Shown: piece by piece, positions 49,207 to 57,030 of the stretch
How positions within the stretch are numbered: the first letter of the stretch is position 1
Layout of the letters: every line of letters starts with the position of its first letter
IMG/VR virus record: IMGVR_UViG_3300018916_000001
Location: 87,200 to 151,199 of that record
Direction: 5' to 3' (one strand)
From: a virus
Length of the DNA stretch: 64,000 bases
Made by a program: the position numbers and the translations under genes
The notes under the pieces: model-generated
Seen by the model: the letters and a program-made list of their open reading frames with translations, nothing else
What the model was told of the DNA's origin: nothing
Databases searched by the model: none

Positions 49207-50032
49207 TAGTTTCTTTTCCTCTAAGTTCTATTCGGTCAGGTAGAAAGTTATTCGGTGCAATTCGTGGATAACCTCGATCATCTTCAAATACACCTAATCT
49301 CTCCTTTAACTTCTTCCAATCATATTTCTGATTAGCGTAATATCCAGCTAACAATTGCTTATAAAGACTCCAATACACACCTAACTTCATAGGGTTGAGA
49401 TAATAGTAAGAGGTCATTCTAGGACTTACTATTACTAACATTGCTTTATTTACTCCATAAGTTAGTAAAGTAGAAAAGTTAAATGCTGCACAATACGCTG
49501 CTAACTGAAGACAGTACGATATTAAATGTACTGGTTGTTTTGCTTTATTAGGATTTTTATAGTCAATTATGAAATATTCTTCAGGTTTAGTAAATACAGG
49601 AGTATCTGTTTTATAATAAACGAAATTTCTAGTATCTAAGATTGATACGTTATCTACTTTACCACCCACACCAAATCCAGTATCTTTCTCTATATAAGCA
49701 ACTGGAACTTCTAAGTATAGAGGAGCAGTAGTAATTTGTATTAAATCATTATACTTACTTAAATATTCACTTTCTTCTTTGCTAAGTTCTTTTTCTATAG
49801 TCTTAAATTTAGCTCTGTCAGTGTGATAAGAGTACAAAGCTTTATGTATTCTAGTTCCTCTTAGTCTAGCAGAAGTAGAAGTAACATCAGCTTTTAATGG
49901 ATTTTTTCCCTTCCATTCATTTAAAATTTTTTTATCTTCATGAAAAGAAATGATTTGGGTAACTGACGGACATTTGACATCGTTTACCTTGTAATATCTT
50001 TCCCAACCTTTATCTATTAACTCAATTTTCAT
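49187..50032 (-). CDS. PD-(D/E)XK exonuclease (Cas4/RecB-like)
   Basis: 281 residues with the core of phage RecB-type nucleases. It has CPSVTQIISF, RLRGTRIHKALYSYH (motif around the helix His), LEVPVAYIEKD, GVGGKVDNVSIL (Asp of PD), EYFIIDYKNPNKAK (D-x-K active site) and SYCLQLAAYCAAF (QxxxY). It probably resects or degrades DNA ends together with the annealing protein and SSB, or in host DNA recycling. No FeS cysteine cluster is obvious. Confidence 0.85.
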   Translation of the reverse strand: MKIELIDKGWERYYKVNDVKCPSVTQIISFHEDKKILNEWKGKNPLKADVTSTSARLRGTRIHKALYSYHTDRAKFKTIEKELSKEESEYLSKYNDLIQITTAPLYLEVPVAYIEKDTGFGVGGKVDNVSILDTRNFVYYKTDTPVFTKPEEYFIIDYKNPNKAKQPVHLISYCLQLAAYCAAFNFSTLLTYGVNKAMLVIVSPRMTSYYYLNPMKLGVYWSLYKQLLAGYYANQKYDWKKLKERLGVFEDDRGYPRIAPNNFLPDRIELRGKETNELSEF

Positions 50033-50343
50033 CTATTCATATGTTTACTCTCCTTCTTTATTGTAGTTCTAGTACGATCGATTACACTACCTTCTCCTAA
50101 GAAACTTTCTATATACTCAATTAAATCGGGTATAAAAACCTTCTCATCTAAACATAAAGATATTGAAATCTCTAAGATATTTAATGTCTCATCGATAATA
50201 GAACAGTTAAACCCTCTTTTTCTTAAAATATCTCTAAGATAAAGTGGAGTTAATATATTATCTATAGAACTAAACCATACTCTTATAGAATTACCTACTA
50301 TATAAACTGTCGCAGGTTTTAAATAATCACTAATATCCTTCAT
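50029..50343 (-). CDS. Hypothetical 104-residue protein
   Basis: The start chosen is ATG 50343 (MKDISDYLKPATVYIVGNSI). An upstream ATG at 50370 lies inside the loop of the terminator hairpin 50345-50380. It is a mixed alpha/beta protein with RVWFSSIDNILTPLYLRDIL. It overlaps the exonuclease start by 4 bases (ATGA). Unknown function. Confidence 0.6.
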   Translation of the reverse strand: MKDISDYLKPATVYIVGNSIRVWFSSIDNILTPLYLRDILRKRGFNCSIIDETLNILEISISLCLDEKVFIPDLIEYIESFLGEGSVIDRTRTTIKKESKHMNR

Positions 50344-50344
50344 A

Positions 50345-50380
50345 ATAAAATAGCTACGCCAACTATTCATCGACGTAGCT
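50345..50380 (-). terminator. Terminator hairpin enclosing an alternative ATG
   Basis: The minus strand reads AGCTACG, a 15-base loop containing an in-frame ATG, CGTAGCT and ATTTTATT. It is downstream of the SSB-like gene. The hairpin could also sequester the longer start of the next gene. Confidence 0.65.
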
Positions 50381-50402
50381 TACAACTAAATTACTGTATC
50401 AA

Positions 50403-50834
50403 TTAGAAAGGAGCATTAAAACGTCCTTCTTTATCTTGAGGGATATGCTTATCTTCTTTAAAGTCATCAGTAGAAGTCTCATCCTCAGATTTAACTTCTT
50501 TCTTTTCATAAGACCCGAAAAAGATATTAAATGCTTCCCATTGACAAGATGCTGATTTCTTTTTGCTCTTAGGGTCAACACTTAGAGGTACAAATGTGGT
50601 TTCTTTTAAAGTATAAGAAGGTTTTGATACTACTACTACACTAGAACCTTTTTTACATCTACTTAATATTGGATGATCTGCTGAACCAGAAAAAACAAAG
50701 TTATACCAAGTTGCCATATCGTCTTTGTGATTTTGTGGAATAGAAAAAGTCCAATAACCACCTTTCTCATTTTCATTGAATTTAGGGTCAGAGGACAAAG
50801 TACCAATCGTAGTCAAAATGTTGGAAGTAGTCAT
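50403..50834 (-). CDS. Single-stranded DNA-binding-like protein (OB-fold)
   Basis: 143 residues: a beta-rich N-terminal domain (ILTTIGTLSSDPKFNENEKG, YWTFSIPQNH, WYNFVFSG, GSSVVVVSKPSY) consistent with an OB fold, followed by a Lys/Ser linker and an acidic, unstructured C terminus ending in RFNAPF. That is the layout of SSB proteins with a hydrophobic tip. The gene lies upstream of the exonuclease and bounds an operon ended by a terminator. The OB assignment is by layout and context; a clean SSB signature is not visible. Confidence 0.6.
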   Translation of the reverse strand: MTTSNILTTIGTLSSDPKFNENEKGGYWTFSIPQNHKDDMATWYNFVFSGSADHPILSRCKKGSSVVVVSKPSYTLKETTFVPLSVDPKSKKKSASCQWEAFNIFFGSYEKKEVKSEDETSTDDFKEDKHIPQDKEGRFNAPF

Positions 50835-50879
50835 GATTAAAATTTTCCTTTTATGTTACTTGTTATATTGTAGCTTAAA

Positions 50880-51422
50880 TTAACCTGGAATCTTAAACTC
50901 ATCTTCTACATCTTTCTCATCTTCGTCTTCCTCTACTTGATTTTTAACTTTTAGATAATTCTCTCTAGTCTTAGAACCTCCAGAAGAAAGAGTAAGTATT
51001 CTTCCAAATATTCCTAAAAGAGTTTTAAATGACTGCTGAATAGATAAATTCTTTAAGTGAGGTTCAATCTTCTCATTCCATTCATCTACTAACTCCTGAT
51101 TGATTTCTCCTAATAGCTGGGAATACTCATACATCTTATTAATTAAGAATCTCTGAATATCGGTTACTTCTAACCCTCCCTTCAACTTATCTCGGAATAG
51201 GTTATGTGTCTTTCTACTTATTGCACCTGAACTTAGAATCTTTGGTCGAGAAGAAGAAATAATTGGAGCTATATTTTCCCATTCCGCATCTAAAGATTCA
51301 GGAGTAATGTCTTTCATAGTTAACATACTATCTCTAAACTCTTCAAAATGCTCATTGTCAGTAAAATCGTGAGAACGGTCAGGATATTGCAGTTTATAGT
51401 AATATTGTACTTTTGTTGTCAT
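50880..51422 (-). CDS. Hypothetical 180-residue protein of the replication cluster
   Basis: A helical, charged protein (LQYPDRSHDFTDNEHFEEFR at the N terminus, GGLEVTDIQRFLINKMYEYS in the middle) with an acidic tail (VEEDEDEKDVEDEFKIPG). Acidic tails like this are common on phage DNA-binding or SSB-interacting proteins. It starts just downstream of the T11-tailed terminator at 51432. No family recognised. Confidence 0.6.
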   Translation of the reverse strand: MTTKVQYYYKLQYPDRSHDFTDNEHFEEFRDSMLTMKDITPESLDAEWENIAPIISSSRPKILSSGAISRKTHNLFRDKLKGGLEVTDIQRFLINKMYEYSQLLGEINQELVDEWNEKIEPHLKNLSIQQSFKTLLGIFGRILTLSSGGSKTRENYLKVKNQVEEDEDEKDVEDEFKIPG

Positions 51423-51431
51423 GATTAAAAA

Positions 51432-51472
51432 TAAAAAAAAAAACTACTCAGCTATACAAGATAACCGAGTAG
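51432..51472 (-). terminator. Strong rho-independent terminator
   Basis: The minus strand reads CTACTCGG, loop, CTGAGTAG and then eleven T. This is the strongest terminator in the window, separating the 103-residue gene from the gene at 51422. Confidence 0.9.
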
Positions 51473-51491
51473 AAACATTAAGGAGGAAAAA

Positions 51492-51803
51492 TTATTGCAT
51501 CCAGTCAGACCTTTTACCGCTCCAAATTGGAGTACGAGTAGAAGTTATCTTTGGTTCAGTTTCGTGACATCCTTCCATAAACTTCTGGTTAGACTTATGA
51601 ATCTCACATAACACTCTACCAAGATGGGCAGCTACAATCATGTGAGCGTCTTGCCCTGGAATACCTAAATCTGGAACTTTAGGAAGTAAACCAGCAGAAT
51701 AACCTAGAAGATAAGAAGGCCAAAGATAAGCTTCATGCGGGTCTTTATATATTTCATTAAATCTCGCTTCAATGTCTGAGATATTCAATGAGATAGGAGT
51801 CAT
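51492..51803 (-). CDS. Hypothetical 103-residue protein
   Basis: It has LWPSYLLGYSAGLLPKVPDL, then GQDAHMIVAAHLGRVLCEIH, and a C terminus TRTPIWSGKRSDWMQ. The His/Asp arrangement is not a known catalytic signature. It is a stand-alone gene ended by a strong terminator. Function unknown. Confidence 0.6.
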   Translation of the reverse strand: MTPISLNISDIEARFNEIYKDPHEAYLWPSYLLGYSAGLLPKVPDLGIPGQDAHMIVAAHLGRVLCEIHKSNQKFMEGCHETEPKITSTRTPIWSGKRSDWMQ

Positions 51804-51837
51804 ACACAGGTTTTTGAAACACTGTATTTATTATACC

Positions 51838-52095
51838 TTAATCTTCACTAATATCTCGGTTAATTAAATATTCGGTCAATGGAGCCATAAGACTAACAAT
51901 CTTTTCTTCTGCTGATATTAAATCTGTATCTTCCGAAAATAATAGATTACCTAAATCATATAAATATTGTCCTAAAGTCTGTGCATAAAGATTCTGTTTA
52001 CTTTTTAATCTTAATTCTTGTACTAGATTCTTAAGAGCTTCTTTAAATTGTAGATAAATTTCTTCACTTACGCCAAACTTATCATTCTTTAACAT
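51838..52095 (-). CDS. Hypothetical 85-residue helical protein
   Basis: A helical acidic protein (EIYLQFKEALKNLVQELRLK, LYDLGNLLFSEDTDLISAEE). It overlaps the next upstream gene by 7 bases. No family recognised. Confidence 0.6.
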   Translation of the reverse strand: MLKNDKFGVSEEIYLQFKEALKNLVQELRLKSKQNLYAQTLGQYLYDLGNLLFSEDTDLISAEEKIVSLMAPLTEYLINRDISED

Positions 52096-52370
52096 TCTAA
52101 TAATAATTCTCTATAAGCTAACTCATGTGCTTCGTCAATTCTCATTCTATGTTTTAACTCTCTTGTAATCTCTGGTTGATAATTTTCATCTTCATAAGGT
52201 ACTCTCATTAATTTCTTCTTATAATCCTCAACAGCTAATAAAAGCAATAAATCTTCTTTACTAAATGATCTATATATATGGAGGAAACTTATTGCCATTA
52301 ATAGAGTTATTAAGTCTGGTGGTTCATTGTTATACATAATTTTAGTGAGGGATGCAGCTCTTAACCACAT
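52089..52370 (-). CDS. Hypothetical 93-residue helical protein
   Basis: A Leu/Ile-rich helical protein (DLITLLMAISFLHIYRSFSK, LKHRMRIDEAHELAYRELLL). It could pair with the coupled 85-residue product. No family recognised. Confidence 0.6.
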   Translation of the reverse strand: MWLRAASLTKIMYNNEPPDLITLLMAISFLHIYRSFSKEDLLLLLAVEDYKKKLMRVPYEDENYQPEITRELKHRMRIDEAHELAYRELLLEC

Positions 52371-52386
52371 CCCTAGAAACTACAAT

Positions 52387-52917
52387 CTATTTAGCAGCTT
52401 CAACTACATATCTCGCAATCCTAGTATTCTTCTTATCCAGATTGAAAGGAACATAGTATTTTTTCCCAGTTACCGGGTCAATCTTATTACGTAAAAATTG
52501 ACGAAAATCTTCATTCTTAGCTAAGAGAAGAAGTCCGTGAGCTTTACGAGTGAATTGATACGCACCTCCACTTACGTATCCAGACTCAGTATGAATTTTA
52601 CGGCACTGCTCTTTAGTCTGTTCTCCTTCATCATATACAGCAGCAAGATTCTCGCTCAGCAAATTCTTACTCTCTACTTTCAAATCTTCGTTAAGACCGG
52701 AGATAAAATTTCTAGTCTTCTTATAATTCTTAGGTTCTTTACTACCAAATGAATAGTAGGATAAATCACCTAGAGTATACTTAAAAGGTACGAAAAACGC
52801 CCACTTCTGAGTAATGGTAAACTCCTCAATTAAGTTCCGAACATACTCCATTTCAGTCGGTTCATTAGACAAGAACAATTCAATGATAGAAGCAGCAGGC
52901 AAAGTGTTAGTTGTCAT
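52387..52917 (-). CDS. Hypothetical 176-residue protein
   Basis: The start is ATG 52917 with GGAG upstream; a longer reading to 52977 lies inside the upstream gene. It contains ASIIELFLSNEPTEMEYVRN, a basic centre (EPKNYKKTRNFISGLNEDLK) and a C-terminal NKIDPVTGKKYYVPFNLDKK. It may bind nucleic acid, judging only from basic patches. No family recognised. Confidence 0.65.
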   Translation of the reverse strand: MTTNTLPAASIIELFLSNEPTEMEYVRNLIEEFTITQKWAFFVPFKYTLGDLSYYSFGSKEPKNYKKTRNFISGLNEDLKVESKNLLSENLAAVYDEGEQTKEQCRKIHTESGYVSGGAYQFTRKAHGLLLLAKNEDFRQFLRNKIDPVTGKKYYVPFNLDKKNTRIARYVVEAAK

Positions 52918-53068
52918 GATAAATAAAACTCCAAGTTGTTGGTTGTTGAATGGGCAGATTAATAACAGCTTCCACAAGAGTACAATCAGGTTGTGGCTTA
53001 CCGTTATAGATTGGTGTAACTATTGTATTATCGGAGCGTACTAACTCCAACTTCCTTTCTTTTTCCAT
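52907..53068 (-). CDS. Hypothetical 53-residue protein
   Basis: The start is taken at ATG 53068 (MEKERKLELVRSDNTIVTPI). It overlaps the upstream 245-residue gene by 41 bases and the downstream gene by 11. A beta-rich short protein with PIQQPTTWSFIYHDN at the end. Moderate support from tight packing only. Confidence 0.5.
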   Translation of the reverse strand: MEKERKLELVRSDNTIVTPIYNGKPQPDCTLVEAVINLPIQQPTTWSFIYHDN

Positions 53069-53765
53069 TGAGATATACAAAACCTCTATCAACTACTATT
53101 GGACATATTCCTCCTAACTTACTAATCTCACTAGAAATGCTCTTGCTCTTAAAAGCTCTCTCTAGAGTTGTCATGTGAATTGGTTTACTCATTGACCAAA
53201 GATACTTGAGGATTTTAATGTAATCTTCTTGTATCTCAATTCCTAACCATTTAGACATCTCCATCAAGAAAGAGAATAGAGATTTATTTCCTTTAGTAAC
53301 GTCTAGGTAAACAACTCCGGGAGCCACATAACTATCTGCTACTTTAGGTAGCTTCTCTCGCTCGTACTCTGACCGTCCTATACCATAGGGGTCTAAGTCT
53401 TTACCTAACCATTTATCCTCATATTGTCTAGCTCTGAATAATGAACTTTTAGTCTGAAAACAAAGAGCTTTTTCTTTGTAAATAATCACAACGTCTACCT
53501 TGAGGTATAAGTTAAAGATAGAGTTGAGTTTAGTATTGATCACTCTGTCAGCGTTCAAAAATCGACATATGTTCCAAACTTTTTTCTCTGTAGTTAGAGT
53601 AGGGTGATTATTGTCAGAGAGTAAAAAATAAACTTCATCTTCTTCTCCTGCTGTAAATCCTCTAATTATCTTACCTCCTTCAATCACACTCAAACTAGCT
53701 AAGACTTCATATTCCTCTAAATCTAAAATCAGAGGTGAACCAATAAATCCGTAACTAACTCCCAT
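53028..53765 (-). CDS. 245-residue protein, possible PD-(D/E)XK-like nuclease fold
   Basis: The middle carries LKVDVVIIYKEKALCFQTKS, spaced like the D-(x10-12)-Q/E-x-K core of restriction-endonuclease-like folds, followed by ARQYEDKWLGKDLDPYG. The C-terminal 80 residues look like a winged helix (SMSKPIHMTTLERAFKSKSI). No family is recognised with confidence; the nuclease idea rests on one motif. It starts after an AAGGAGG site and the terminator at 53785. Confidence 0.6.
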   Translation of the reverse strand: MGVSYGFIGSPLILDLEEYEVLASLSVIEGGKIIRGFTAGEEDEVYFLLSDNNHPTLTTEKKVWNICRFLNADRVINTKLNSIFNLYLKVDVVIIYKEKALCFQTKSSLFRARQYEDKWLGKDLDPYGIGRSEYEREKLPKVADSYVAPGVVYLDVTKGNKSLFSFLMEMSKWLGIEIQEDYIKILKYLWSMSKPIHMTTLERAFKSKSISSEISKLGGICPIVVDRGFVYLNGKRKEVGVSTLR

Positions 53766-53784
53766 TGTTTCCTCCTTAAAAACT

Positions 53785-53816
53785 AAAAAGACTTAGCACG
53801 ATTAAGTAACTAAGCC
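53785..53816 (-). terminator. Rho-independent terminator
   Basis: The minus strand reads GGCTTAG, a 13-base loop, CTAAGTC and TTTTTAGTTTTT: seven pairs with one wobble and a U-tract, between the genes at 53836 and 53765. Confidence 0.8.
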
Positions 53817-53835
53817 GTTGTATACTTTCAACTCA

Positions 53836-54411
53836 CTAACTAGGTACTTCAAATCTCTCTAGATAATAGGAGATTGCGTCATCCGGTACTTTCCCTTTAG
53901 TATTAGGGACTTGATTAAAGGGAGAATCTGATTTATCAAACTCGCTTCCATAATCCATCATCCAAGTAGAGTAATCTGGGTAATCTCTCTGCAAGTGCAT
54001 TGGAACACTACAATCTTGAGGAACTTTAATCTCACTTAACTCTACTAAAATATCAATCAACGAACCTCTTAAAGAAAGAATCTCACTTGTATTCCAAAGC
54101 TGAGTATCTAAACCCAAAATATCTGCGTAAAGCCTCTGTTCATGTTCATCTACTATCTGAACCCAAATTTCTAACTTATCTAGGAAGTTCTCAATACCTT
54201 CAACAGTACAAGACTCAGGAGATAGGAGAAAAAGAATCACTTGCTGAGTCAACCCTTTAGCTGGTAAACTATTGGTTAAAAATCGATAATCCTCACACGC
54301 TTTCTCTAACTGCTTTTTAACGTTATCTCCTAGCAACGAGAAACTTTGAAGCGTTAATTGAGCTTGTCTTAACTCTGCCTCATTGAAGATAGCAAATTGA
54401 TTGATTATCAT
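53836..54411 (-). CDS. Hypothetical 191-residue protein
   Basis: A helical acidic protein (EAELRQAQLTLQSFSLLGDN, DNVKKQLEKACEDYRFLTNS) with a C-terminal SPFNQVPNTKGKVPDDAISY. No known domain. It forms its own transcription unit before a terminator. Confidence 0.6.
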   Translation of the reverse strand: MIINQFAIFNEAELRQAQLTLQSFSLLGDNVKKQLEKACEDYRFLTNSLPAKGLTQQVILFLLSPESCTVEGIENFLDKLEIWVQIVDEHEQRLYADILGLDTQLWNTSEILSLRGSLIDILVELSEIKVPQDCSVPMHLQRDYPDYSTWMMDYGSEFDKSDSPFNQVPNTKGKVPDDAISYYLERFEVPS

Positions 54412-54480
54412 GATTTTGTCCTCTAATGAATTGTACTACTTAAAAGGTTAACTCAGTAGTGTTTAGTTTAACCTATGAAT

Positions 54481-54672
54481 TTACTCTTCAATTCTACCTA
54501 CTAATTCTTTCTCCATTTTTTGGAGTAATAGTTTTCTTAGAGCGGAACTCTGTTGAAACAAACTAATCGCAATATCTCACACAGCTTCAAAGTCACTAGG
54601 GGTTGCTTTCTTCAGTAACTCCAAGATTTTACGTCTTTCTAGTTCAGATTGAAACTCTTTAGATAAACTCAT
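54481..54672 (-). pseudogene. 63-codon gene interrupted by an in-frame TGA
   Basis: The ATG at 54672 overlaps the upstream TGA (ATGA). Frame 0 gives MSLSKEFQSELERRKILELL and reaches TGA at 54579-54577 after 31 codons. The same frame continues for 31 further codons (DIAISLFQQSSALRKLLLQK) to TAA at 54481. Both halves have compatible helical composition and would read EAV-W-DIAI if TGA were decoded as Trp. It may be a nonsense mutation or readthrough. TGA is a normal stop elsewhere in the window. Confidence 0.5.
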
Positions 54673-55052
54673 TGGCTTTCCCTCAATATTAAGTTTAAAT
54701 CGTTATCAAACAACGGTGCGTACTCATCCCATTTAATTTCTTCTAGTGGGTCTAAATAGTTCCACAATATCACTTCTCGGTTTTTTCCAATCTTGTCTTG
54801 GTAGTCAATTACAAAATGTTCTTCTGCTTCTTTTACCGCTAAATCAAATTCTTTCTTCCAATATGCTATCCAAAGCTCATCGTTACCTCTAAATATCTCT
54901 TTTTGAAACTTTAGTCTTTGTGAAGTAAGGTACGGTGAGTGAGGATAAATACAAGTCGTTGGCTGTGGTACAGGTGTATTCGGGTGAATCTCTACTAATG
55001 CAAGTCTATCTGCACTTAATCTCAAGAAACGATATTTGATAGAGACAATCAT
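54669..55052 (-). CDS. Hypothetical 127-residue protein
   Basis: A strand-rich N terminus (MIVSIKYRFLRLSADRLALV, then EIHPNTPVPQPTTCIYPHSP) and a Trp/Glu-rich helical C-terminal half (WIAYWKKEFDLAVKEAEEHF). It is coupled to the following interrupted gene. No family recognised. Confidence 0.6.
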   Translation of the reverse strand: MIVSIKYRFLRLSADRLALVEIHPNTPVPQPTTCIYPHSPYLTSQRLKFQKEIFRGNDELWIAYWKKEFDLAVKEAEEHFVIDYQDKIGKNREVILWNYLDPLEEIKWDEYAPLFDNDLNLILRESQ

Positions 55053-55086
55053 GTGAACCTCCAGTAAATGAGTAAATTGTGCTAGA

Positions 55087-55503
55087 CTAATCGATTACTT
55101 GTTTTACAGTTCTGACTTTACCATCAGCTCCTAAAAACTTACGTACAGAAAACTCTTTATCTCTCTTTTCTAGACCAGAATAGATTAATTGTTCCTCATT
55201 GATATTCTTCCAAATTCGTTCTTCCCAGTCAAGATATAAATCTTCATGACCAATTATAAGGCAGTCATTTACATGGATATCTGAGACATCTTCTAGAGGC
55301 ACACGATAGATTCTATTAGGAAGAACAATCGTTATATCTACAGTGACATCTATCTCTACATAAGAATAAATATCTAACACTTTTCTCTCCATTAGTTCTT
55401 CCTCCAAAATATCTGACAAAGCATTCCAACCACCTTCAATCCAATGCTGTTGTAGCACTTGAGAATCTTGTAGAGCTTTTTGGACATCTGTAAGAGTGAA
55501 CAT
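55087..55503 (-). CDS. Hypothetical 138-residue protein
   Basis: A helical N terminus (VQKALQDSQVLQQHWIEGGW) and beta-rich middle (YVEIDVTVDITIVLPNRIYR) with an acidic patch. It starts 1 base after the upstream stop. Function unknown. Confidence 0.6.
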   Translation of the reverse strand: MFTLTDVQKALQDSQVLQQHWIEGGWNALSDILEEELMERKVLDIYSYVEIDVTVDITIVLPNRIYRVPLEDVSDIHVNDCLIIGHEDLYLDWEERIWKNINEEQLIYSGLEKRDKEFSVRKFLGADGKVRTVKQVID

Positions 55504-55504
55504 T

Positions 55505-55846
55505 TTAACCTCCTAATACTACTTCTTGCTTGAAATACTGACTGTAGAAACTAATCTGATACTCAGGTAAATTCTCTTTCAATCTCCATAAAAGATCAAA
55601 TCCTACCTTATCAAAAAAGAATTGTTCCTCTTTCGTTTTAAAACCACTAGAACCTGGGCCATCATCTAGAAAAGTAGCATCCAAAGTATTCTGCCAAAGT
55701 TTTAAATCTAAGATCAGTTCAGTATCTAAATGAAGAACATCTCTCAACTCTTGGTAATCAAAATCTCCCTTGTCTACGTCTCCCCAAACTGGATTACAGT
55801 GATATTCAGCAGAAAGTCTTAGTTTCTTTTTACTCATAACTTTCAT
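55505..55846 (-). CDS. Hypothetical 113-residue protein, paralogue of the next upstream gene
   Basis: It shares the layout of the 106-residue neighbour: YQELRDVLHLDTELILDLKL plus WQN here, LETELKLSRFLLLDLKTWLN there, and a later LLWRLKENLPEYQISFYSQY against LLLKLRKELRDKHKVHYYSD. The pair overlaps by 17 bases. Tandem duplication with unknown role. Confidence 0.65.
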   Translation of the reverse strand: MKVMSKKKLRLSAEYHCNPVWGDVDKGDFDYQELRDVLHLDTELILDLKLWQNTLDATFLDDGPGSSGFKTKEEQFFFDKVGFDLLWRLKENLPEYQISFYSQYFKQEVVLGG

Positions 55847-56150
55847 CTAGCAAATAATCTTGGAATAAATCACTATAATAATGAACCTTGTGTTTATCCC
55901 TTAACTCTTTTCGTAATTTTAATAAAAGCTCTAAACCACGAATCTCAAATTGGATGGGATATCTTTCTGTATAAGAATTTAGCCAAGTTTTTAAGTCTAG
56001 TAATAGAAATCTACTAAGCTTTAATTCTGTCTCTAAATATTCCCAAGATACTTCCTCTCCCCAAATATCTACGTCCGTATCAATATAGAAAAGAGGAGTG
56101 TTTTTAATTTTTTCATCAACATCTTTAACAGATAATATTAAATCTTTCAT
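55830..56150 (-). CDS. Hypothetical 106-residue protein, paralogue of the next gene
   Basis: A helical protein with WEYLETELKLSRFLLLDLKT and an acidic C terminus; see its duplicate at 55505. It overlaps the zinc-binding gene upstream by 4 bases (ATGA). Confidence 0.65.
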   Translation of the reverse strand: MKDLILSVKDVDEKIKNTPLFYIDTDVDIWGEEVSWEYLETELKLSRFLLLDLKTWLNSYTERYPIQFEIRGLELLLKLRKELRDKHKVHYYSDLFQDYLLDESYE

Positions 56151-56401
56151 TTCTTAGCTCCTAATCTTTCTAGTAATACCAAACTTTTCTTCCCGAACTT
56201 AGGGTTGTTGATATAAGCATTAGTAAAATCCGCTTTGTTAAACTTCCTCTTCAATCTCTTCTCACAACAACCAATACAAATCATCCCAAATTTACTAGGA
56301 TGTATCTTCTTCCAAATCTTGTCTTTAAGAAAAAAATGCTCGTATTGTGTGTTCTGATTACAATACAAGCAGTTCCATTTACTTTTCTTACGAGTAGACA
56401 T
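56147..56401 (-). CDS. Small zinc-ribbon-like protein
   Basis: 84 residues with two Cys pairs (WNCLYCNQNTQYEHFFLKDK and GMICIGCCEKRLKRKFNKAD), followed by FTNAYINNPKFGKKSLVLL. The layout of an aromatic/His helix between Cys pairs and a CxxCxEKRLxRxLxxxDFTxAxIN ending matches a family of small zinc proteins in bacteria and phages of unknown function. The very basic charge suits nucleic acid binding. Confidence 0.7.
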   Translation of the reverse strand: MSTRKKSKWNCLYCNQNTQYEHFFLKDKIWKKIHPSKFGMICIGCCEKRLKRKFNKADFTNAYINNPKFGKKSLVLLERLGAKK

Positions 56402-56404
56402 GAC

Positions 56405-56869
56405 TTATACTTCTAGTAGATTATCATTTAAAAAAAGGTGTAACTTAGCTTCTTCTGCTAACCATTGAGAAAAAGGAATACCAAGAGATTCACTCATAGG
56501 ATCTTCTCCTTCAGTATATTGGCACACTATAGGATCTGTATTATCAGGTGATAGTAAAGAGAAACACCAAAAAGTATAACCTTGGTGCATAAGAAAAGTG
56601 AAACAATACCACTCATGTCTTTCATCTTCTGGATAAGCTTCCTCTATTAGCTCCCAACTCCAATCTTGGATATCAATTATTTTGGGATATAAAAAATCAG
56701 AACCTCGAAGAAATCCTCCTGAATCTTTACCCATCCACAAAAGAAACTCTTTATAAGACTCGGGTAGAAAGACATTTAACTTTTTTTCTAGCTCTTGTAT
56801 CTCTTCCTCTGTACAACCTATAGTATTTAAGTCTTTTAAGAGATTCTTAGTCGTTTGTAAGTAAGTCAT
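56405..56869 (-). CDS. SMI1/KNR4 (SUKH) domain protein
   Basis: 154 residues from the ATG at 56869, which lies just after the upstream stop. It shows the SUKH signature: CTEEEIQELEKKLNVFLPES, YKEFLLWMGKDSGGF, a WYCFTFLMHQGYTFWCFSLL core and PFSQWLAEEAKLHLFL. In bacteria SUKH proteins are immunity proteins against polymorphic nuclease toxins; phage copies might neutralise host toxins. No toxin is adjacent, so it is an orphan. Family assignment is good; role inferred. Confidence 0.8.
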   Translation of the reverse strand: MTYLQTTKNLLKDLNTIGCTEEEIQELEKKLNVFLPESYKEFLLWMGKDSGGFLRGSDFLYPKIIDIQDWSWELIEEAYPEDERHEWYCFTFLMHQGYTFWCFSLLSPDNTDPIVCQYTEGEDPMSESLGIPFSQWLAEEAKLHLFLNDNLLEV

Positions 56870-56874
56870 TCTAA

Positions 56875-57030
56875 TCACCAAGGACAATTAGGTTTATCAC
56901 AAATAGAACCATCACAATATTCACTTTCACATTCCGAACAATATAGGAAAGGAGTTTTAGGTTCTGTTTCTACTTTTTCTACTTTTCCATCTTCATCTGT
57001 AGCTTCATATTCTAATTTTTCTTCATTCAT
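56875..57030 (-). CDS. 51-residue Cys-rich acidic protein
   Basis: MNEEKLEYEATDEDGKVEKV, then LYCSECESEYCDGSICDKPN and CPW. The five cysteines suggest a small zinc knuckle. The ATG overlaps the TGA of the macro-domain gene (ATGA) and the stop lies 5 bases before the SUKH start, so the three genes are one coupled string. Confidence 0.7.
   Translation of the reverse strand: MNEEKLEYEATDEDGKVEKVETEPKTPFLYCSECESEYCDGSICDKPNCPW

Noticed and set aside
50399-50581. Second frame inside the SSB-like gene
   Set aside because: Contained in another frame of a better-supported ORF; very basic mirror of the Lys/Glu-rich region.
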